This document shows positions 40,172-47,878 of a stretch of DNA of 64,000 nt, piece by piece. The notes beneath the pieces are model-generated. The model saw only the letters and a list, made by a program, of their open reading frames with translations, was not told the origin of the DNA and made no database searches. Location of the stretch: contig NZ_JAZHOH010000001.1 in the NCBI RefSeq assembly GCF_040419245.1, forward strand, positions 3,844,001 to 3,908,000, given 5' to 3'. Both the position numbers and the translations under genes were made by a program. Origin of the DNA: Ewingella sp. CoE-038-23 (GTDB taxonomy: Bacteria; Pseudomonadota; Gammaproteobacteria; Enterobacterales; Enterobacteriaceae). Position 1 is the stretch's first letter. Every line of letters starts with the position of its first letter.

Positions 40172-42334
40172 TTATTTGGCAATCACATACCCCATGATGC
40201 GCTTCCACCCCACCGGTTTCTTCTCGATATAAACGCCCTGTAACTCAGGCGAGAAGCCCGGCAGCTGGTTGATTCCTTCCTCTAGCGCCATAAAGTAACG
40301 CTGCACCGCCCCGCCCCAAATTTCGCCGGGAACGACGCACAGCACGCCCGGTGGATACGGCAACGCACCTTCGGCAGCAATGCGCCCTTCTGCTTGGCCA
40401 ATTGGCACCAGCTCGACGTTATCGCGAATAAATTCGCTGTGCGCGTCCTGGGCGTTCATTACCACTTTCGGGAAACTGGCCTCACGGAACATCTCCTTTT
40501 GCAGTTCTTTCACATCAAAACTGACATAAAGGTTGTGCATTTCCTGACACAGCTGGCGAATGGTGTAGTCGCGATAGCGCTCTTCGTTTTTGCGATACAC
40601 CGTCGGCAGCACTTCGCTCAGCAAGGCATCCTCTTCAATATAACGCTCAAAGCGCGCGATCTCATCCACCAGCAGCTGCATCTTGGCCGGGGTTTCCGCC
40701 GGAGTCAGCAGGAACAGAATCGAGTTGAGGTCGCACTTCTCCGGCACAATGCCGTTCTCGCGCAGATAGTTAGCCAAAATAGTGGCCGGAATGCCGAACT
40801 CGGTGTATTTGCCGCTGGCAGCGTCAATGCCCGGTGTGGTCAACAGCAGTTTGCAAGGATCGACGAAATACTGCTTTTCGGCGTAACCTTCAAACGCATG
40901 CCAGTTTTCTCCTGGCACGAAGTCAAAGAAGCGCACATCATTGGCCATTTTCTCGGTTTCATGATGCTGCCAAGGCTTGCCGTCAATCACCGGCGGCACG
41001 AACGGCAGGATCATTGAACACTGGTCGAGCAGCATTTTGCGCGTCTCAATCCCCAGCTTCACACACTCCATCCACATATGCTTGCCACTGCCGCCGGCGT
41101 GAATACGCGCGTTGACGTCCAGCGCGGCAAACAGCGGATAGAACGGGCTGGTCGAGGCGTGCATCATAAACGCATTGTTCAGCTTTTTATGGCTGCAATG
41201 ACGCTTCTGCCCCTTGATATGGTTATCTTTTTTGTGGATTTGCGAGGTCTGGGAGAATCCGGCCTGTTGCTTGTGTACCGACTGGGTCACGATGATGCCC
41301 GGATCATTTTCATTCAAATCCAGCAGCAGCGGCGAGCACTGCTCCATCATCGGAATGAACTGCTCGTAGCCGACCCACGCCGAGTCAAACAGGATGTAAT
41401 CACACAGATGGCCAATCTTATCCACCACCTGGCGGGCGTTGTAAATCGTGCCGTCATAGGTGCCAAGCTGAATGATCGCCAAACGGAACGGGCGCTTCTC
41501 ATTGGCACGCTGCGGAGCGACGGCCTGAATCTGTTTACGCAGATAGGACTCGTCGAAACAGGCTGCGTCGATGCCGCCAATAAAGCCAAACGGGTTACGC
41601 GCGGTCTCCAAATAAACCGGCGTTGCCCCGGCCTGTAGCAGCGCGCCGTGGTGGTTGGACTTATGGTTGTTGCGGTCGAAAAGCACCAAATCATCGCGGG
41701 TCAGCAGCGCGTTGGTGACCACTTTATTGGCCGCCGAGGTGCCATTGAGCACAAAATAGGTTTTATCCGCGCTGAATACCTTGGCGGCATATTTCTGGGC
41801 ATCTTTGGCTGAACCCTCGTGGATCAGCAGGTCGCCCAGCTTCACATCAGCGTTGCACATGTCGGAACGGAAAATATTCGCGCCAAAAAAGTCATAAAAC
41901 TGGCGGCCCGCCGGATGGCGACGGAAAAACTCACCGCCCTGATGCCCTGGGCAGGCAAAGGTGGCGTTTTCCATCTCAACGTACTTCTTTAAGGTGTCAA
42001 AGAACGGCGGGAAAAGCGCCTCTTCATAAGTCTGCGCGGCGGCTTCAATCTGCGCCGCATAGAACGCCTGATTGGCATCCGACAGCGTCACCACGCCTTT
42101 GAGCATCAACAAATAATCAGGAGAAACCTGCTCTGCCCCCTGCACTGCAACAAATGCCGGGATACCAAAACCCAGCGAATTTATCTCCGACAGCTTGCCG
42201 CTGTTCAAATCACTCACGGAGATAATAATGGCCGCCACGTCGGCGTAGTCAGCACGGCGCAGATCCACCACCGCGCGGTGCGACTCTATGTAAGGGGCCA
42301 CGGAGGCACTTGCTGCAAGTTTTAAAAGTTTCAT
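40172..42334 (-). CDS. speC: Ornithine decarboxylase
   Basis: PLP-dependent decarboxylation of ornithine to putrescine, the parallel route to SpeA-SpeB. 720 residues (E. coli SpeC 711, inducible SpeF 732). Fold-type I decarboxylase features: FACPGHQGGEFFRRHPAGR, NADVKLGDLLIHEG, DRNNHKSNHHGAL, and the PLP lysine in TQSVHKQQAGFSQTSQIHKK near residue 355. Position after mltC and beside tRNA-Phe indicates the speC locus rather than speF. The 5' leader is long and holds a small arginine-rich ORF and a hairpin, an arrangement known for speF (speFL-speF), so inducible control is possible here. Confidence 0.94.
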   Translation of the reverse strand: MKLLKLAASASVAPYIESHRAVVDLRRADYADVAAIIISVSDLNSGKLSEINSLGFGIPAFVAVQGAEQVSPDYLLMLKGVVTLSDANQAFYAAQIEAAAQTYEEALFPPFFDTLKKYVEMENATFACPGHQGGEFFRRHPAGRQFYDFFGANIFRSDMCNADVKLGDLLIHEGSAKDAQKYAAKVFSADKTYFVLNGTSAANKVVTNALLTRDDLVLFDRNNHKSNHHGALLQAGATPVYLETARNPFGFIGGIDAACFDESYLRKQIQAVAPQRANEKRPFRLAIIQLGTYDGTIYNARQVVDKIGHLCDYILFDSAWVGYEQFIPMMEQCSPLLLDLNENDPGIIVTQSVHKQQAGFSQTSQIHKKDNHIKGQKRHCSHKKLNNAFMMHASTSPFYPLFAALDVNARIHAGGSGKHMWMECVKLGIETRKMLLDQCSMILPFVPPVIDGKPWQHHETEKMANDVRFFDFVPGENWHAFEGYAEKQYFVDPCKLLLTTPGIDAASGKYTEFGIPATILANYLRENGIVPEKCDLNSILFLLTPAETPAKMQLLVDEIARFERYIEEDALLSEVLPTVYRKNEERYRDYTIRQLCQEMHNLYVSFDVKELQKEMFREASFPKVVMNAQDAHSEFIRDNVELVPIGQAEGRIAAEGALPYPPGVLCVVPGEIWGGAVQRYFMALEEGINQLPGFSPELQGVYIEKKPVGWKRIMGYVIAK

Positions 42335-42526
42335 AGGACTCTCAAACGGTTAAGTAAGAGGGTGTGCCAATCGGCACGGCAATGGGCGGGTTCTTAAAGC
42401 GAAACGCAAAGATCCAGCCCGGCAAAGTGACGTGTACGTGAGCGTGATGTCGAGCGAGTGCGATGCCAACAGGCAAAGGGATTACGGTTCGAAGGTCAGG
42501 CTCAGCCACGTCTGGTAGACATCAGT

Positions 42527-42550
42527 AAAACCAGAGAACGCTCTGTTTTT
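42527..42550 (-). promoter_or_regulatory. Attenuator-like hairpin in the speC leader
   Basis: Minus-strand RNA AAAA-A-CAGAG-CGTT-CTCTG-G-TTTT: a 5-bp stem with a tetraloop, one mismatch, then A/U pairing and a U run. It lies 30 nt downstream of the leader ORF stop and 190 nt before the speC start. Weak intrinsic terminator or pause site; inference. Confidence 0.4.
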
Positions 42551-42579
42551 AATCATGCCTAACAGCCAGCAAGGTAGCC

Positions 42580-42699
42580 TTACCGCATGGAAGGAACTTC
42601 TGAAGTAGAAAAACGGCGAACGCGACGTTCACCACGCACGGAGGAGTTCATCAGCGATGGGTGACGCTTGCAGGAAGCGCGATGTGATAAACCGGTCAT
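42580..42699 (-). CDS. Candidate arginine-rich leader peptide upstream of speC
   Basis: A 39-codon ORF in the long speC leader, not a known family that I recognise. It starts MTGLSHRASCKRHPS and ends RRFSTSEVPSMR. Eight of 39 residues are Arg, five of them within eight residues (RGERRVRR, residues 22-29). A GAGGG ribosome-binding site lies 7 nt before the ATG. The ORF ends about 245 nt before the speC start, a geometry like that of the ornithine-sensing SpeFL leader of speF in E. coli and Salmonella, but the sequence does not resemble SpeFL. Coding status is inferred from start signal, composition and position. Confidence 0.5.
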   Translation of the reverse strand: MTGLSHRASCKRHPSLMNSSVRGERRVRRFSTSEVPSMR

Positions 42700-42998
42700 G
42701 CCGCAACCCTCATGAGCTGTCGCGAAAAAGGAAAGTTCTTAGCGTAGAAATCGCCGCAATAATGTCACTATTCCCCCCCTGTTTCAAGCTGGATAAGTCG
42801 CCAAATTCCTCTCAAAATGCAACATTTTTAAGCTATTCATTTGACTGAATTTCCTAGGGTGCTAACCCAGAGTTTTCACACCCTTCGCGGCGAACCAAGC
42901 CGTATTGGATTAAAAAACACCATTCGGATGATTCGATTAACGCTTACGCAAAAAAGCCGTTGACGACGTAGGCCCAATACGGTTTAATGCGCCCCGTT
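42700..42998. other. Upstream region of the speC leader, no gene seen
   Basis: About 300 bp between the leader ORF and tRNA-Phe. It should contain promoters for speC (minus) and the tRNA (plus). No convincing coding sequence. The block directly before the tRNA (GCGCCCCGTT) is GC-rich, as in stringently controlled stable-RNA promoters. Confidence 0.4.
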
Positions 42999-43074
42999 GC
43001 CCGGATAGCTCAGTCGGTAGAGCAGGGGATTGAAAATCCCCGTGTCCTTGGTTCGATTCCGAGTCCGGGCACCA
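42999..43074 (+). tRNA. pheV: tRNA-Phe (anticodon GAA)
   Basis: 76-nt tRNA including encoded CCA. Acceptor stem GCCCGGA/TCCGGGC, D arm with AGCTCAGTCGGTAGAGC, anticodon arm GGGGATTGAAAATCCCC with GAA, and T arm GGTTCGATTCC. It sits beside speC as pheV does in E. coli. This tRNA is a common integration site for genomic islands, but no second copy of its 3' end was found in the window. Confidence 0.98.
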
Positions 43075-43083
43075 TCTTTAAAG

Positions 43084-43107
43084 AAACCAGCCTATGGCTG
43101 GTTTTTT
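43084..43107 (+). terminator. Rho-independent terminator of tRNA-Phe
   Basis: Stem AAACCAGCC / GGCTGGTTT with a TAT loop and a T run, 10 bp after the tRNA. Confidence 0.92.
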
Positions 43108-43197
43108 GCTTTCTGGCGTTTGGACTCTCCATCGAACTGCGTTCGATTATTCGTCTCATCCTGAGACTCACCCCTTCGGGGCCAGCGCAAGCGCTGT

Positions 43198-44127
43198 TCA
43201 TCGGCGCTGACGCACCACGTTCACTCGCCAAATCCCAAAGCACACTAGCACCAGCGCGATGGCGTAGCGCCATTCGAAGATACTTTCTTGCAGAAAAATC
43301 GACGAGAGAACGGCGCCGGAGACGGGGATTAAGAAGTTAAACGGGGCAATCATCCCGACGCGGTTATGCTTGAGTAACAGGCTCCACAGCGCGAAGGCGA
43401 TGGAGGATAACAGCGCCAAATAGCCGAGGATCGCAGCTGATTCCCAACCGTGAAACTCTAGCGTGCCGCCGCAGGCATAGCCGCCCAGCGTCAACACCAC
43501 GCCGCCAATGCCCAGCTGCCAGCCGGTCATCACCGTCGGATCGGTGGTTTGCGAGATGCGTTTGCCGTAGAGCGAGGCGGCAGAGAGGATAAATGCCGCT
43601 AATACCACGAAGCCGTCGCCCATCCAGCTAAAACTAAAATCCATCAGTTGGCTGTTGAAGTTCACCACCATCACGCCGGCAAAGCCCAGTACGCAGCCCA
43701 CCACCTTGTTGATGCTGAGTTTGTCATTCTGATAAATAAAGTGCGCCAGCAGCACGCTGAAGAAGGTGCCGGTGGCATTCATAATCGAGCCTTTAACACC
43801 CGTGGTGTAGGCCAGCCCAATATAGAAGAAGATGTATTGCAGCGCGGTTTGCGTCACGCCCAGTATGGCAAGCTGTGAATACTGATGGCGAGATAAACGC
43901 GCAATAGGTTTGCCCTGTAAAAAAGCAAATGCCAGCAGCAGCAGGCCCGCAATGATGAAACGGTAACCCGCAAAGACAATTTTGCCCGGCAAATCGTCCG
44001 TCGCTATCTGGAAAATTTCATAACCGTTTTTAATCGCCGGGTAAGCACTGCCCCACAGCAAACAACAAAACGCAGCCCCCATCCAGACAAATTTCTTATT
44101 GGTAAATAGAGAAACGTTACTGTTCAC
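43198..44127 (-). CDS. EamA-family (DMT) transporter
   Basis: Inner-membrane drug/metabolite transporter, 309 residues from the chosen start, with two EamA repeats giving ten hydrophobic helices. The first repeat begins MGAAFCCLLWGSAYPAIKNGYE and includes LQYIFFYIGLAYTTGVKGSIMNATGTFF; the second begins WMGDGFVVLAAFILSAASLYGKR. Substrate unknown; relatives export amino acids or metabolites. GTG 44127 is preferred because AAGGA lies 6 nt upstream. A GTG at 44196 would add 23 mostly non-family residues. It stands alone downstream of the tRNA, transcribed toward it. Confidence 0.87.
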   Translation of the reverse strand: MNSNVSLFTNKKFVWMGAAFCCLLWGSAYPAIKNGYEIFQIATDDLPGKIVFAGYRFIIAGLLLLAFAFLQGKPIARLSRHQYSQLAILGVTQTALQYIFFYIGLAYTTGVKGSIMNATGTFFSVLLAHFIYQNDKLSINKVVGCVLGFAGVMVVNFNSQLMDFSFSWMGDGFVVLAAFILSAASLYGKRISQTTDPTVMTGWQLGIGGVVLTLGGYACGGTLEFHGWESAAILGYLALLSSIAFALWSLLLKHNRVGMIAPFNFLIPVSGAVLSSIFLQESIFEWRYAIALVLVCFGIWRVNVVRQRR

Positions 44128-44284
44128 ATCCTTTCCTTTAGCCAGTTTCAGCGGCGCGTCCATCACGCAGGTGAGATTCATTATTCCCGATAACACACTG
44201 ACTTACCGTAATAAGCCTCAAAACTTTGTCTCAAGCTGGAAATAATAGTCGAGTCGCAAAAAAGGAGTGGCGAGAAGGTAAGGC

Positions 44285-44557
44285 GTGAACCCAGCCGAAG
44301 AGGATAATTTCCCCTTCGGCCAGAACGGGGAATCGGTGACGTCTGAAACGTTATTGCGCGTGATTGAGGACGGCGATGACCTGTGGATTAAAGTAATTCA
44401 CCTGTAACATATATTGTTTGCCGAGAATATTGCCCTTGCCCAGCCAGTTAATTCCGCCGTACGTTCAATAAAATTGGCGCGTGCAGCTCAGTTAGGCATT
44501 GAATATCCACGAATAACCAAGGCTCAGCGATTACTGAATGCCAAGGATGAGATTTAA
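44285..44557 (+). pseudogene. Small ORF interrupted by an in-frame stop, upstream of a phosphatase gene
   Basis: One reading frame runs from GTG 44285 to TAA 44555-44557 but is split by TAA at 44405-44407. The first part reads VNPAEEDNFPFGQNGE...DDLWIKVIHL (40 codons); the second HILFAENIALAQPVNS...ITKAQRLLNAKDEI. Both halves have ordinary protein-like composition, and the second ends 7 nt before the next gene's ATG, as a coupled upstream gene would. I read it as a small gene of about 90 codons broken by a nonsense change; the family is not recognised. Two separate short ORFs are the alternative. Confidence 0.45.
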
Positions 44558-44564
44558 GGTAACT

Positions 44565-44891
44565 ATGAATATTCTTTTCATCTGTAGCCAGAATCAATGG
44601 CGCAGCCCGACAGCTGAACAGGTTTGGCGTAATTACCCTGGTCTATCGGTGAAGTCCGCCGGAACCAGCCGTAACGCCAAAAAAAGCGTAACGGCAGACA
44701 TGCTGAAGTGGGCTGACGTGGTTTTTACCATGGAGCAGAAACATAAGAGTCGTCTTGTCGCTGATTTTCCTCGTTTTCTTGAGCACAAGTCGGTCCATGT
44801 ATTAGATATTCCCGACGATTATCAGTACATGGATCCCGAGTTGGTCAGTATCGTGAAAGAAACTGTCAGTCATCGTCTCGGCCTTGAGTAA
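44565..44891 (+). CDS. Low-molecular-weight phosphotyrosine phosphatase-like protein
   Basis: 108-residue protein with the P-loop FICSQNQWRSPTAEQ (Cys 8, C-x5-R) typical of the LMW-PTP fold, and a DIPDDYQYMDPELV acidic segment near residue 85 that could hold the general-acid Asp. It belongs to the short predicted-PTP group rather than the Wzb group: it lacks the DP(Y/F) acid loop spacing of Wzb. AAGG lies 5 nt before the ATG. Substrate unknown. The upstream interrupted ORF may be its lost partner. A strong terminator follows. Confidence 0.8.
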   Translation: MNILFICSQNQWRSPTAEQVWRNYPGLSVKSAGTSRNAKKSVTADMLKWADVVFTMEQKHKSRLVADFPRFLEHKSVHVLDIPDDYQYMDPELVSIVKETVSHRLGLE

Positions 44892-44895
44892 TACT

Positions 44896-44934
44896 AAGCC
44901 GCCAGCCCATTTTTTAGGCTAGCTGGCGGCTTTT
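44896..44934 (+). terminator. Terminator after the phosphatase-like gene
   Basis: Perfect 11-bp stem AAGCCGCCAGC / GCTGGCGGCTT with a 15-nt loop and a T run. Confidence 0.85.
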
Positions 44935-45095
44935 CATTTTGCTCGGCTAGATAGCTCTTACCACCAGCATTTGCATTTCGACACAATTAAACGCCCCGTC
45001 CTGAGGTGCTTTTCTCGCTATTATCCTGTCTACAGATGAAGCACGGCTTCACGAATGACTATTGCCACGGTTAATGGTTTTAAACGGGATACACT

Positions 45096-45413
45096 ATGCG
45101 TCTTTCTAAATGGGTTTTGTTATCGGCTTCTGCTTTGTCTTTCACGCTGTTGTCCGCTCAGGCCGCCAACGCCGCGTCAAACTCACATGAGATCCAATCG
45201 TTCTTCAGCGACTCAATTCAATACTCGATCGGCAGCAAAGTGCCGGCGCTTTATCGCACCAAGCCTTATGAAATTGTTGAATGGCAAAAGCGCAATCTGC
45301 CAGCGCCGACGCCAGACACTCACTGGACCTACATCGGCGGCAACTACGCGCTTATCACCAATTCCGACGGCACCATCACTAAAGCGGAATCGGGCGATAT
45401 TTTCTTCCAGTAA
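45096..45413 (+). CDS. RcnB-family periplasmic protein
   Basis: 105-residue secreted protein. A signal peptide (about residues 1-26, ending in AQAANA) precedes a short linker, then the RcnB-like domain YRTKPYEIVEWQKRNLPAPTPDTHWTYIGGNYALI at about residues 49-83. RcnB of E. coli is a periplasmic factor in nickel/cobalt homeostasis; this protein lacks obvious His- or Met-rich metal stretches, so a metal role is unproven. Similar small RcnB paralogues are often multicopy. It has its own terminator downstream. Confidence 0.85.
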   Translation: MRLSKWVLLSASALSFTLLSAQAANAASNSHEIQSFFSDSIQYSIGSKVPALYRTKPYEIVEWQKRNLPAPTPDTHWTYIGGNYALITNSDGTITKAESGDIFFQ

Positions 45414-45430
45414 TCCCTGATATCAATACT

Positions 45431-45470
45431 AAAAGGCCGCCTGAGTGAGCATCACTCGGCGGCCTTTTTT
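45431..45470. terminator. Terminator after the RcnB-like gene
   Basis: Long stem AAAAGGCCGCC...GAGTG / CACTC GGCGGCCTTTT with a one-base bulge, then a T run. It lies between two convergent genes and may act on both. Confidence 0.9.
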
Positions 45471-45497
45471 GTTTTAATTCTGCTATTCATCTTGGAT

Positions 45498-46127
45498 TTA
45501 TTTGCTGGAAAGGATCAGTTTTAAGCCTAACAGCATTAAAACGGTCCCCGCCACGCGGTCAATCACCGTCTTGAATCTAATATAGGCTTTTTGCGATTTC
45601 TCAACCGACAGCACATAAGCCACGAAGGAGTACCAGCCTGCGTCGATAATAAAAGAGACTAAAGGCAGGACAACATAATAGTAAGCCGGAATGTGCGCGG
45701 GCAGCAGCGCGGTGAAGATACTGGCAAAGACTACCGCCGTTTTAGGGTTACTTAACTGAGTAAATAATCCGTCGCGGAAGGTCTTCAAATAGCGTGGCTT
45801 AGACTGCCCCACGATAGCCGTTTCCACCACCATAGGATCTTTAGAATGTTTAAGGATTTTATAGGCCAGATAGAGCAAATACAGCCCGCCAAACACCTTC
45901 AATCCCCAGTATGCCAGCGGCACGGCGAGTAAAAATGCCTGCAACCCTAAGAGCGCGATGATGGCGAAAATCGCCGCGCCGGTCCCCGTCCCCAGCGCTG
46001 TCGCCAGCCCGTGTTTACGAGATTTCGCAATCGCGTTTTGCGCGACATAAACAAAGCTTGGCCCCGGGCTCATCGCCCCGATACTGATTGTCCCTGCAAT
46101 GGCCGCCACCGTCAGATAACTGTTCAT
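45498..46127 (-). CDS. LysE/RhtB family amino acid exporter
   Basis: 209-residue inner-membrane protein with about six hydrophobic helices. The family signature GAMSPGPSFVYVAQNAIAKSRKHGLATALGTGTGAAI is at residues 18-54, followed by LKVFGGLYLLYLAYKILKHS and LFTQLSNPKTAVVFASIFTALLP. Members export amino acids such as threonine, homoserine or lysine; the substrate here cannot be told. Stands alone, convergent with the RcnB-like gene. Confidence 0.9.
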   Translation of the reverse strand: MNSYLTVAAIAGTISIGAMSPGPSFVYVAQNAIAKSRKHGLATALGTGTGAAIFAIIALLGLQAFLLAVPLAYWGLKVFGGLYLLYLAYKILKHSKDPMVVETAIVGQSKPRYLKTFRDGLFTQLSNPKTAVVFASIFTALLPAHIPAYYYVVLPLVSFIIDAGWYSFVAYVLSVEKSQKAYIRFKTVIDRVAGTVLMLLGLKLILSSK

Positions 46128-46469
46128 TATTATTATTCACCCTAATTTTCCGATTAATACGTCACGTGTTTGTGCTACGTAAACAGGTACTCGTTGATAA
46201 CATTACCCTGACAATAAAGGATAGGAAATAAGCAATTGTTTAGGATTATGAAGATATTGTAATTCGCCGATTCGCGCCCGTTAATTGGCTGATAAGCAGG
46301 ATATGTTCCGGCCGCGAATGTAATAAGTGCGAATCGAACGTCATGCCCTTCAGCGCCTCTACAGGCTTGTGCTCTCAGCCCATTTCACTAAATTTCTGCT
46401 AAATCCTTTCAGCTCTAAATCTGCAACTTTGCCCGTTGATCCTTCAGCGATCTGTGTTCATTATTCAAA
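46128..46469. other. Intergenic region before the acid-sugar transporter
   Basis: About 340 bp with no gene that I can support. It holds the divergent promoters of the LysE-type gene and of the transporter gene; the operator pair is listed separately. Confidence 0.4.
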
Positions 46470-46496
46470 CTTGTATGCAAGTACCTCACATACAAG
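46470..46496. promoter_or_regulatory. Inverted repeat, probable operator of the GntR regulator (site 1)
   Basis: CTTGTATG (46470-46477) and CATACAAG (46489-46496) form an inverted repeat about 40 bp before the transporter start. The first half extends to CTTGTATGCAAGT, which recurs with one change (CTTATATGCAAGT, minus strand, 49122-49134) upstream of the regulator gene. Confidence 0.6.
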
Positions 46497-46537
46497 ATGT
46501 GGATCAATTAAGAATCCTAAAAATAAGGGTAATGAAC

Positions 46538-47878
46538 ATGCAACTTGCTGATTCTTCCATGGAAAAACAGGTTATTAGAAAACTCTCCTGGCGGCTCCTG
46601 CCGATACTGGTCGCCGGATACCTCATCGCCATTATCGACCGCGCCAACATTGGTATCGCGGCCCTGACCATGAATGCCGACATCGGGCTGACGGCAGCGA
46701 CCTTCGGGCTGGCGGCCGGGATGTTCTTTATCCCCTACATCCTGCTTGAGCTGCCTTCGAATCTGGCGTTGGAGAAGGTCGGCGCGCGCTGGTGGATAGC
46801 CCGCATTATGTTCACGTGGGGGATCATCTCTGGCGCGCATATGTTCGTCTGGAATGACAACAGCCTGTACGTGATGCGCGCCCTGCTGGGTGCGGCAGAA
46901 GCCGGGTTCTTCCCGGGCATCGTCTTCTACCTGACACTCTGGTTCCCGGCGGCGTGGCGCGGGCGCATCGTCTCCTCCTTTATGGCCAGTATTCCGGTGG
47001 CGCTGATCATCGGCACGCCTATTTCCAGCATGCTGCTGGAAATGCACGGCCTGCTGGGGCTGAAAGGCTGGCAGTGGATGTTCCTGCTGGAAGCCTTACC
47101 GGCCATTGTGCTGGCCTTTGTGGTGCTATTCACCCTGCCCAATCGCCCGGAAGACGCCAAATTTTTAGCCGCAGATGAGAAGCAGTGGCTGCTGACGACG
47201 CTGGCGGCGGAGCGCAACCTGCTGCCGCCGCGTAAGCACGGTAACTTATTGAAAATGCTGTTTAGTCCGCGCGTTTTGCTGTTCTGTCTGGCCTATTACG
47301 GGCTGACCAACCTGAACGGCGCGATCAGCACCTTCCTGCCAAGTATTGTGAGCGAAACCGGCCTGAGCCATATCCAGACGGGCTTCGTCACCATCATCCC
47401 TTATGTGTTTGGGCTGGCGGGCATTCTGCTGCTCGGCAAGCTTTCTGACCGCCCCGGCTCAAGGCTGTTAGCCAACTATTTGGCGCTGTTTATTTCCATG
47501 TTTGGCCTGCTGGGCGCGGGTTACTTCAGCGAACCGCTGGTGCGCATGACCTTCCTGTGCGGCGCGGCGTTCGGCTTCTTCGGCGCGATGCCGGTGTTCT
47601 GGTCACTGCCTTCGCAGTTCCTTTCCGCCTCGGTCGCGGCGGGCGGTATCGCGATGATTAACTCGCTCGGCAACCTTTCCAGCGTGATCAACCCGTGGAT
47701 CATCGGCACCATTCGCGACAAAACCGGCAATTACAACGCAGGGTTCTTCTGGCTGGCGGCCATGGCGCTGCTCTCCGTGCTGACCCTCACCCTGATTGTC
47801 CGCCTGTGGAAAACCCCTTCCCAGCGCGATGAAAGTCCTAACGCTGAAAAATTGAAAAGTCCAAAAGGAGTCTGTTGA
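46538..47878 (+). CDS. MFS transporter, anion:cation symporter (ACS) family
   Basis: 446-residue inner-membrane permease with twelve predicted helices. ACS features: RLLPILVAGYLIAIIDRANIGIAALTMNADIGLT at the N terminus, PSNLALEKVGARWWIARIMFTWG after helix 2, and a long central loop. Relatives import tartrate, glucarate/galactarate, phthalate or similar carboxylates. ATG 46538 is preferred, with AAGGG 8 nt upstream; another ATG lies 6 bp earlier. Its stop overlaps the next gene (TGATG), so it is coupled to an enolase-superfamily dehydratase, which suggests it imports that enzyme's sugar-acid substrate. Confidence 0.9.
   Translation: MQLADSSMEKQVIRKLSWRLLPILVAGYLIAIIDRANIGIAALTMNADIGLTAATFGLAAGMFFIPYILLELPSNLALEKVGARWWIARIMFTWGIISGAHMFVWNDNSLYVMRALLGAAEAGFFPGIVFYLTLWFPAAWRGRIVSSFMASIPVALIIGTPISSMLLEMHGLLGLKGWQWMFLLEALPAIVLAFVVLFTLPNRPEDAKFLAADEKQWLLTTLAAERNLLPPRKHGNLLKMLFSPRVLLFCLAYYGLTNLNGAISTFLPSIVSETGLSHIQTGFVTIIPYVFGLAGILLLGKLSDRPGSRLLANYLALFISMFGLLGAGYFSEPLVRMTFLCGAAFGFFGAMPVFWSLPSQFLSASVAAGGIAMINSLGNLSSVINPWIIGTIRDKTGNYNAGFFWLAAMALLSVLTLTLIVRLWKTPSQRDESPNAEKLKSPKGVC

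Noticed and set aside
40172..42334. Identification as the inducible speF rather than speC
   Set aside because: The locus between mltC and tRNA-Phe, the protein length and close similarity to SpeC over its whole length favour speC, although the leader is speF-like in layout.
42999..43074. tRNA-Phe as the attachment site of a genomic island
   Set aside because: No integrase gene and no second copy of the tRNA 3' end were seen in the window; the accessory genes beyond may have entered in other ways.
46327..46551. Short ORF overlapping the start of the ACS transporter gene
   Set aside because: It runs over the operator and the transporter start in another frame and has no family match.
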